A stretch of 12,021 nucleotides of DNA from JAZQLP01 sp045629205 (GTDB taxonomy: Bacteria > Bacillota > Clostridia > Oscillospirales > UBA644): the NCBI GenBank assembly GCA_045629205.1, contig JAZQQT010000156.1, forward strand, positions 1 to 12,021, read 5' to 3'. Positions within the stretch are counted from its first letter, which is position 1. Every line of letters starts with the position of its first letter. The notes beneath the pieces are model-generated. The model worked only from the letters and a program-made list of their open reading frames with translations, was not told the origin of the DNA and made no database searches. Below, piece by piece: positions 7,790 through 12,021 of this stretch. A program made the position numbers and the translations under genes.

Positions 7790-9055
7790 ATGAAAAAAAC
7801 ATTATCTTTTTTACTTATCGTATGTCTGTTGATATGCCTTTTTGCCGGATGTCAGAATCAGGCTGAAGAACCGATCGACGAACCCGACAATCCCATCGTC
7901 GATCCCACACAGCCCGAAGAACCGGACAAGCCGAAAGAACCGAACCCGAAATACGATCTCTGCGACAGCAGTGAGTTTCTGATGTTCAAGCCGGTAGTAT
8001 CCGTCCGCGACGGCGAATACGAGATATGGATAACCGCGCAATACTCCGGCATATACAGCATAGTTATCGGTGACGAAAGCTATACTGCCACAGACGATAT
8101 TGCCGATGACGGTTGGAATTTCTTCAAATGCCGCATTCCGCAGGAAAAGCTCGACAAGACAAAGATCTACGCGATATGCCGGACAGAATCGGAAAACGCA
8201 AAGCCGAAGGGCGTGGAATTCGAGTTCAAGCCCATCGAAAAAACAGAAAACATCAACATCTACGTTTCTTCCGATGTTCACAACAAATTCAACGGAACGA
8301 TGAAAGAATACGAATATTTGGGAGATGACCTTGATCTCATCGTCTGCAACGGAGACTTCGTCAGCCAGATTCCGAATGATTACGACGTATTCAAGATCAT
8401 ATGGTTTTACGGAGAACTCAGTCAGGGAAGATATCCGCTCGTAACGGCGCGCGGCAACCACGAATATGTTGAAGCTGACAGAGAGCACGACAGACAGGGA
8501 ACCGAAGGCTCACCTCAGGGATACAAAGCGTATAATAAATATATTGCCGAAAACGGTCACGACTATTACGAATTTTCCGTCGGTCCCATCAACGGTATCG
8601 TTCTTGATATGTTTGAGGGACTCGACAGCGTTACTTTCCCGGGAGACGATTATTCGCCTTTTCTCGAAAGTCTGCAGGGTGAAACGGAATTTCTCAACAA
8701 TGTTTCACTCGATGACGGCAAGATCAATATAGTGATATGTCACGCCTGTCCGCCTTACGGTGGAGGCTTTGATGTCGGAACGGAAGAATTCGCAAAATGG
8801 TCTGCCCGCCTCAACGAACTCGGTATCGAGTTTATGATATGCGGCCATTTCCACGGAAACTTCATTTTCCAACCTAACGATGAGCGCAGCGTGAGTCCCC
8901 ACGATTATCCCGTTATTTTCGGCTGCTACCCGATAGATTTATATAATCACTGCGGAATAGCCCTCACCGCTTATAAAGACAGAGTCGATGTCGCTTACGT
9001 CAGCAGCGATCTCTCTGTATCGGGCTCAGAAACAGTCAATTATCCCGCGAGGTAA
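7790..9055 (+). CDS. Surface lipoprotein with calcineurin-like metallophosphoesterase domain (array member 4, mosaic)
   Basis: 421 residues from ATG 7790, with GAGG at 7780-7783; an in-frame TTG at 7778 is rejected because it overlaps that site. The lipobox LFAGC gives Cys21, and a short Asp/Pro/Glu linker runs to about residue 53. Metal ligands are complete: SDVH (Asp162, His164), NGD (Asp189), GNHE (Asn223, His224), ICH (His318) and CGHFH (His353, His355). Residues 50-164 match member 3 at 99 of 115 positions by hand count, and the charged insert after GNHE is also shared with it. From about residue 300 onward the sequence instead follows member 2 (KWSARLNEL, PNDERS, PHDYP). It therefore looks like a recombinant of its neighbours, or member 3 has been replaced over that part. 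Predicted location is the outer membrane face; substrate unknown. Confidence 0.9.
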   Translation: MKKTLSFLLIVCLLICLFAGCQNQAEEPIDEPDNPIVDPTQPEEPDKPKEPNPKYDLCDSSEFLMFKPVVSVRDGEYEIWITAQYSGIYSIVIGDESYTATDDIADDGWNFFKCRIPQEKLDKTKIYAICRTESENAKPKGVEFEFKPIEKTENINIYVSSDVHNKFNGTMKEYEYLGDDLDLIVCNGDFVSQIPNDYDVFKIIWFYGELSQGRYPLVTARGNHEYVEADREHDRQGTEGSPQGYKAYNKYIAENGHDYYEFSVGPINGIVLDMFEGLDSVTFPGDDYSPFLESLQGETEFLNNVSLDDGKINIVICHACPPYGGGFDVGTEEFAKWSARLNELGIEFMICGHFHGNFIFQPNDERSVSPHDYPVIFGCYPIDLYNHCGIALTAYKDRVDVAYVSSDLSVSGSETVNYPAR

Positions 9056-9084
9056 ACAATAAATATTTTCCCGGAGTATTTTTT

Positions 9085-10344
9085 ATGTCTTTCGATTCAA
9101 TAGTATTAACGGTTTACGATTCCGCCGGCACGGTTTACGGCGTTACGTGGCAAACAAAAAAAGAAGGAAAGCCTTTTCTCGAATACACGTCCGAAGACGA
9201 CATTCTGTTCGAACATTCGATAAAAACGGCGGCAAAAATGTCGCCTTCCCTTAAAGCGATAAAAAACAGCGCCGAGATACGGGGGCTCAGACCGGGCGAA
9301 AAATGCCGATACAGAGTCGGAGACGAGGACTCCGGCGTTTCGGAAGACGCCGTATTTACCGCCTTTTCGCAGGACCCCGACAAATCGGATTTCATCGTCG
9401 TTTCCGACACGCAGAGAGGCGACAGAAATTTCACATCCTTCGCTTATGTCCGCGACGACATTTTAAACCGTTTTCCGAAGTCGGAATTCTGGATAAACGC
9501 CGGCGATACGGTGGAAACCACAAGATATCCGGAGCAGTGGAACAAATTTTTTGCCGATAACGCGGCGATAGTCCGAACAAAACCTCTGCTCCCCGTCACC
9601 GGAAACCACGATTACTGCTGGGGATATACCCACGATCACAAACAGATTTTTTTCAACCATGTCAATATCGGGCTGCCGCCTCAGGACACGAGATACGGCA
9701 TCTACTATTCGGTAGATAACGGTCCCGTCCACATTGCCGTGCTCAACACCGGCGACTGGGAGGTTTCCGGCGATGCCCACATACACGGAGTAAGAGGCGG
9801 TCTTCTGGATTCGCAGATCGAATGGCTTAAAAAAGACCTCATCGAAACCGATAAGGAATGGAAGATCGTGGTCCTCCACAATCCGCTTTATTCGCCGGGG
9901 AAATACGGGGTCGATTTCGAAGAAAACTTTATGGCGATCGCCCTCCGCGGGCAGCTCGACCGGATATTGTCCGAATACAGGGTCGACCTCGTCATAAACG
10001 GCCACGACCACGTCTATTCCGAAACGTATCCCATGACCGCCGACGGACAGCCGATCACAGACACAAAATACGAAAACGCGGAAATAGAAGGGATACAGGG
10101 AACGGTTGTCGTTGACCCGAAAGGACCGATACACTTCCAGCCCCTCGAATCGGGCGGGAACGTAGGTCATTCCCTTATAGATATCAATCCTCCTTTCCGC
10201 ATAATATACGACAGAAATTCCGACAATAATATAGCGGCATACGTTCATGTAACGGCGGAACACGGCAGACTTGACCTCACTACCCGCATACTTAAAAAGA
10301 ACGAAATCACAAAGCAGTTTGCTTTCGGAATAACAAAACATTAA
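9085..10344 (+). CDS. Purple-acid-phosphatase-like metallophosphoesterase, apparently cytoplasmic
   Basis: 419 residues, with GGAG at 9073-9076 and ATG at 9085. The N-terminus (MSFDSIVLTVYDS) is the first strand of a fibronectin-III-like domain (about 3-95), as in purple-acid-phosphatase-like proteins, and carries no signal peptide. The phosphoesterase domain shows SDTQ (Asp108, Gln110), AGD (Asp141), GNHD (Asn174, His175), LHN (His265) and GHDH (His307, His309). Gln replaces the usual His in the first motif, a variation known in some metallophosphoesterases such as the CPPED1 type, so activity is still plausible. It is only distantly related to the four preceding lipoproteins and lacks their linker. 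Its place between the lipoprotein array and the third GH43 gene suggests intracellular dephosphorylation of an imported product. That role is inference from location and context. Confidence 0.87.
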   Translation: MSFDSIVLTVYDSAGTVYGVTWQTKKEGKPFLEYTSEDDILFEHSIKTAAKMSPSLKAIKNSAEIRGLRPGEKCRYRVGDEDSGVSEDAVFTAFSQDPDKSDFIVVSDTQRGDRNFTSFAYVRDDILNRFPKSEFWINAGDTVETTRYPEQWNKFFADNAAIVRTKPLLPVTGNHDYCWGYTHDHKQIFFNHVNIGLPPQDTRYGIYYSVDNGPVHIAVLNTGDWEVSGDAHIHGVRGGLLDSQIEWLKKDLIETDKEWKIVVLHNPLYSPGKYGVDFEENFMAIALRGQLDRILSEYRVDLVINGHDHVYSETYPMTADGQPITDTKYENAEIEGIQGTVVVDPKGPIHFQPLESGGNVGHSLIDINPPFRIIYDRNSDNNIAAYVHVTAEHGRLDLTTRILKKNEITKQFAFGITKH

Positions 10345-10371
10345 ATCAGATACGATTCTCGGAGAAAAAGA

Positions 10372-11808
10372 ATGAAAAAGTTTCTCGGTTCGGCAAATCC
10401 ATATCTTCCCTTATGGGAGCATATCCCCGACGGCGAGCCCCGCGTCTTTTGGTATAAAGGTGAAAAACGCGTCTTTATTTACGGCTCGCACGACACAAAC
10501 AGAGATTCATACTGCGGTCAGGATTACGTCACATGGAGCGCCCCCGTAAACGACCTCACGAACTGGACTTATCACGGCGTTATTTACGAATCAAAGGACG
10601 GAGATGCCCTTTACGCTCCCGATGTGGTGGAAAAAGACGGAGTGTATTACCTCTATTCCGCCGACGACTGCAACGCTCATATCCACGTGTCAAAGTCCGA
10701 CTCCCCTGCCGGACCCTTCGTCGATACCCGTCCCACAGATCTCGGTTTTGACCCGGGAGTGCTGGTGGACGACGACGGCAGAACCTATGTCGCCTACGGC
10801 TTTTTCAAGAATTTCGTTTGCGAGCTCGAACCTGATATGGCAACGGTAAAAGAAGGCTCGGTAAAAGCCGACGTTCTTCCCCGCCCCAAAAGAGCGTGGG
10901 GATTTCCGGTCGAACAGGACGACAAAAACGATCCCGTAAACGGTTTTTACGAAGCGGCAAGTTTCCGCAAAATCATGGGAAAATACGTTATCGTCTATTC
11001 GAAAATCAGCAACACACCGTCACCCGAGCTCGGTATTCACGGTGACTCGAACGCCTATCTTTCCTATATGTTCAGCGACAGCCCGACCTCCGGCTACAGA
11101 TTCGGCGGCGACATCATAGTAAACCGCGGCGAAATAATCACCGACCGCGAAGGAAAAAAACAAACGACCTTTACCGACGGCAACAATCACGGCGGACTTG
11201 CGCAGATAAACGGCAAATGGTATATGTTCTATCACCGTCAGACCGGCGAAAACGACTGCAGCCGTCAGGCGATGCTCGAACCGGTTGACGTCGCTCTCGG
11301 CAAAGACGGAAAGCTGTATATCGGCGATATAACCTACGTCGACGGCGAGCCGGTTTCTTCAAAGCCGGTCGAAATGACCTCTCAGGGTCCGTATATAAAC
11401 GGTATCGACGTCCGTCTGATAATATCGGCGGGATTCGCCTGCCATATATACGGCGGCAGCGAAAGAGCATATCCAATGAGGATCGACGGAGATACGCCGA
11501 ATGCCTCCGCTCCGGTAGTCCACATTACAAACGGAACATCTGTCGGCTTCAGATATCTGCAGTTCGGCGCGAAATCGCCCGATTCGGTCACCGTAAAACT
11601 AAATGCTTTGACAGACTGCGACATTTCCGTCCGTATCGGTCACTACCGCGGAAAAGAGATCGCCTATATTCACGCCGACAGAGGCAGCGCCGTTATTTCC
11701 GCCCCCCTCACCGCCCCCGTTATCGGCAAACAGGCCGTTTACTTTATCTTTAACGGAGAAAGCGGAAAAGACATTGCCGAATTCGATTATTTCACCTTCG
11801 ACGACTGA
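10372..11808 (+). CDS. Glycoside hydrolase family 43-type enzyme with C-terminal CBM6-like domain (copy 3)
   Basis: 478 residues, with GGAG at 10361-10364 before ATG 10372. No signal peptide is seen. Catalytic positions are kept: Asp20 in HIPDGEP, Asp127 in LGFDPGVLVDDDG and Glu194 in NGFYEAASFRK. The context of the acid differs from the EASSPRK of the other two copies. The loop before Glu194 is the longest of the three and is basic and aromatic (RPKRAWGFPVEQ), hinting at a different substrate. NNHGG (His273) replaces NNHGS. The CBM6-like domain starts near residue 332 and ends YFIFNGESGK...FDYFTFDD, most like copy 2. Over the end of the propeller the DNA matches copy 1 exactly for 53 bases. 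It closes the presumed operon; the 69-base gap after it is the longest in the window. Confidence 0.9.
   Translation: MKKFLGSANPYLPLWEHIPDGEPRVFWYKGEKRVFIYGSHDTNRDSYCGQDYVTWSAPVNDLTNWTYHGVIYESKDGDALYAPDVVEKDGVYYLYSADDCNAHIHVSKSDSPAGPFVDTRPTDLGFDPGVLVDDDGRTYVAYGFFKNFVCELEPDMATVKEGSVKADVLPRPKRAWGFPVEQDDKNDPVNGFYEAASFRKIMGKYVIVYSKISNTPSPELGIHGDSNAYLSYMFSDSPTSGYRFGGDIIVNRGEIITDREGKKQTTFTDGNNHGGLAQINGKWYMFYHRQTGENDCSRQAMLEPVDVALGKDGKLYIGDITYVDGEPVSSKPVEMTSQGPYINGIDVRLIISAGFACHIYGGSERAYPMRIDGDTPNASAPVVHITNGTSVGFRYLQFGAKSPDSVTVKLNALTDCDISVRIGHYRGKEIAYIHADRGSAVISAPLTAPVIGKQAVYFIFNGESGKDIAEFDYFTFDD
11296..11348 (+). repeat. 53-bp block identical to 1804-1856
   Basis: This is the copy in GH43 copy 3. 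Both copies have the same orientation, so recombination between them could delete or duplicate everything between, including the whole phosphoesterase array. Confidence 0.85.
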
Positions 11809-11877
11809 TTGCATTGTCGGCGCAGACATACGTCAGCTGTAAATCGGAAAATCAGAATTTGTGGAGGTATTGTCATA
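11809..11877 (+). other. 69-base intergenic gap at the likely operon end
   Basis: This is the longest gap in the window. I see no stable stem followed by a T-run, so no intrinsic terminator. A CTGATT/AATCAG pair (starting at 11805 and about 11848) is too short and too far apart. The ribosome binding site of the next gene lies at 11863-11868. Confidence 0.5.
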
Positions 11878-12021
11878 ATGAGGAAAGCAATCGGTATCAT
11901 TTCCACTTGTGTTGCCATAACTCTTTTGGTTTTATTTTTGCCTATTCCCAAAGGAACGCTTAATGACGGCGGCACAAGGGTATATTCGGCTTTGACATAT
12001 AAAATTGTTGCATGGAACAAA
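11878..12021 (+). CDS. Small membrane-anchored protein of unknown function, 3' truncated by window edge
   Basis: Only 48 codons are visible, and the frame is open to the last base. GGAGGT at 11863-11868 precedes ATG 11878 by about ten bases. Residues 4-22 form one hydrophobic segment (AIGIISTCVAITLLVLFLP), an uncleaved anchor or signal. It is followed by PIPKGTLNDGGT and then YSALTYKIVAWNK. From memory, this DGGT...Y.ALTYKIV.WN pattern is typical of a small conserved clostridial protein family without known function; I could not check this by search. Codon choice is more A+T-rich than in the preceding genes (TTT, TTG, GTT, ATT are common), and there is no carbohydrate-related motif. It is probably not part of the glycan operon's function. 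Confidence 0.75.
   Translation, partial: MRKAIGIISTCVAITLLVLFLPIPKGTLNDGGTRVYSALTYKIVAWNK

Noticed and set aside
9463..10341. Long antisense open frame (292 codons) opposite the cytoplasmic metallophosphoesterase
   Set aside because: The + strand encodes a full set of metallophosphoesterase motifs with a ribosome binding site. The antisense frame is a by-product of C-rich third codon positions and shows no recognisable domain.
11809..11845. Promoter-like pair TTGTCG and TGTAAA about 18 bases apart before the last gene
   Set aside because: Both hexamers match sigma-A consensus poorly and such pairs are expected by chance; I cannot support a promoter.

Overview
The window reads as one stretch of a carbohydrate-use locus from a Gram-positive bacterium. 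An uncultured gut or rumen member of the Clostridia is the best guess. The evidence is indirect: Firmicutes-style ribosome binding sites (AGGAG, GAGGTGA, GGAGGT), lipoprotein signals ending in FAGC or FSGC followed by Pro/Glu/Asp-rich linkers, moderate G+C with C-rich third codon positions, and a final partial gene that resembles a small conserved clostridial membrane protein. No rRNA, tRNA, mobile element or phage gene is present to fix the taxonomy.

All ten genes lie on the + strand. The gaps are 20 to 69 bases, with no convincing terminator or promoter inside, so at least the first nine are probably one operon. In order: (1) a 5'-truncated SGNH/GDSL hydrolase (2-859); (2, 3) two paralogous GH43-type glycoside hydrolases with a C-terminal CBM6-like domain (880-2307, 2331-3749); (4-7) four tandem paralogous lipoproteins carrying a calcineurin-like metallophosphoesterase domain (3779-5035, 5088-6395, 6445-7746, 7790-9055); (8) a purple-acid-phosphatase-like metallophosphoesterase without an export signal (9085-10344); (9) a third GH43 paralog (10372-11808); (10) the first 48 codons of a small membrane-anchored protein, probably a separate function (11878 to the window end).

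The visible division of labour is by compartment. The four lipoproteins should sit on the outer face of the cytoplasmic membrane. The GH43 enzymes and the lone metallophosphoesterase have no signal peptide and should be cytoplasmic; the SGNH hydrolase lacks its N-terminus in this window, so its location is unknown. A reasonable but unproven model is that surface phosphoesterases act on a phosphorylated or phosphodiester-bearing glycan, oligosaccharides are imported by a transporter encoded outside the window, and the GH43 enzymes and esterase finish the breakdown inside.

The most unusual aspect is the locally amplified, mosaic metallophosphoesterase lipoprotein family inside a GH43 operon. 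Two members share almost identical signal-peptide and linker DNA with diverged catalytic domains. Another looks like a chimera, with its front half like one neighbour and its back half like another. A 36-bp tandem duplication extends one linker.
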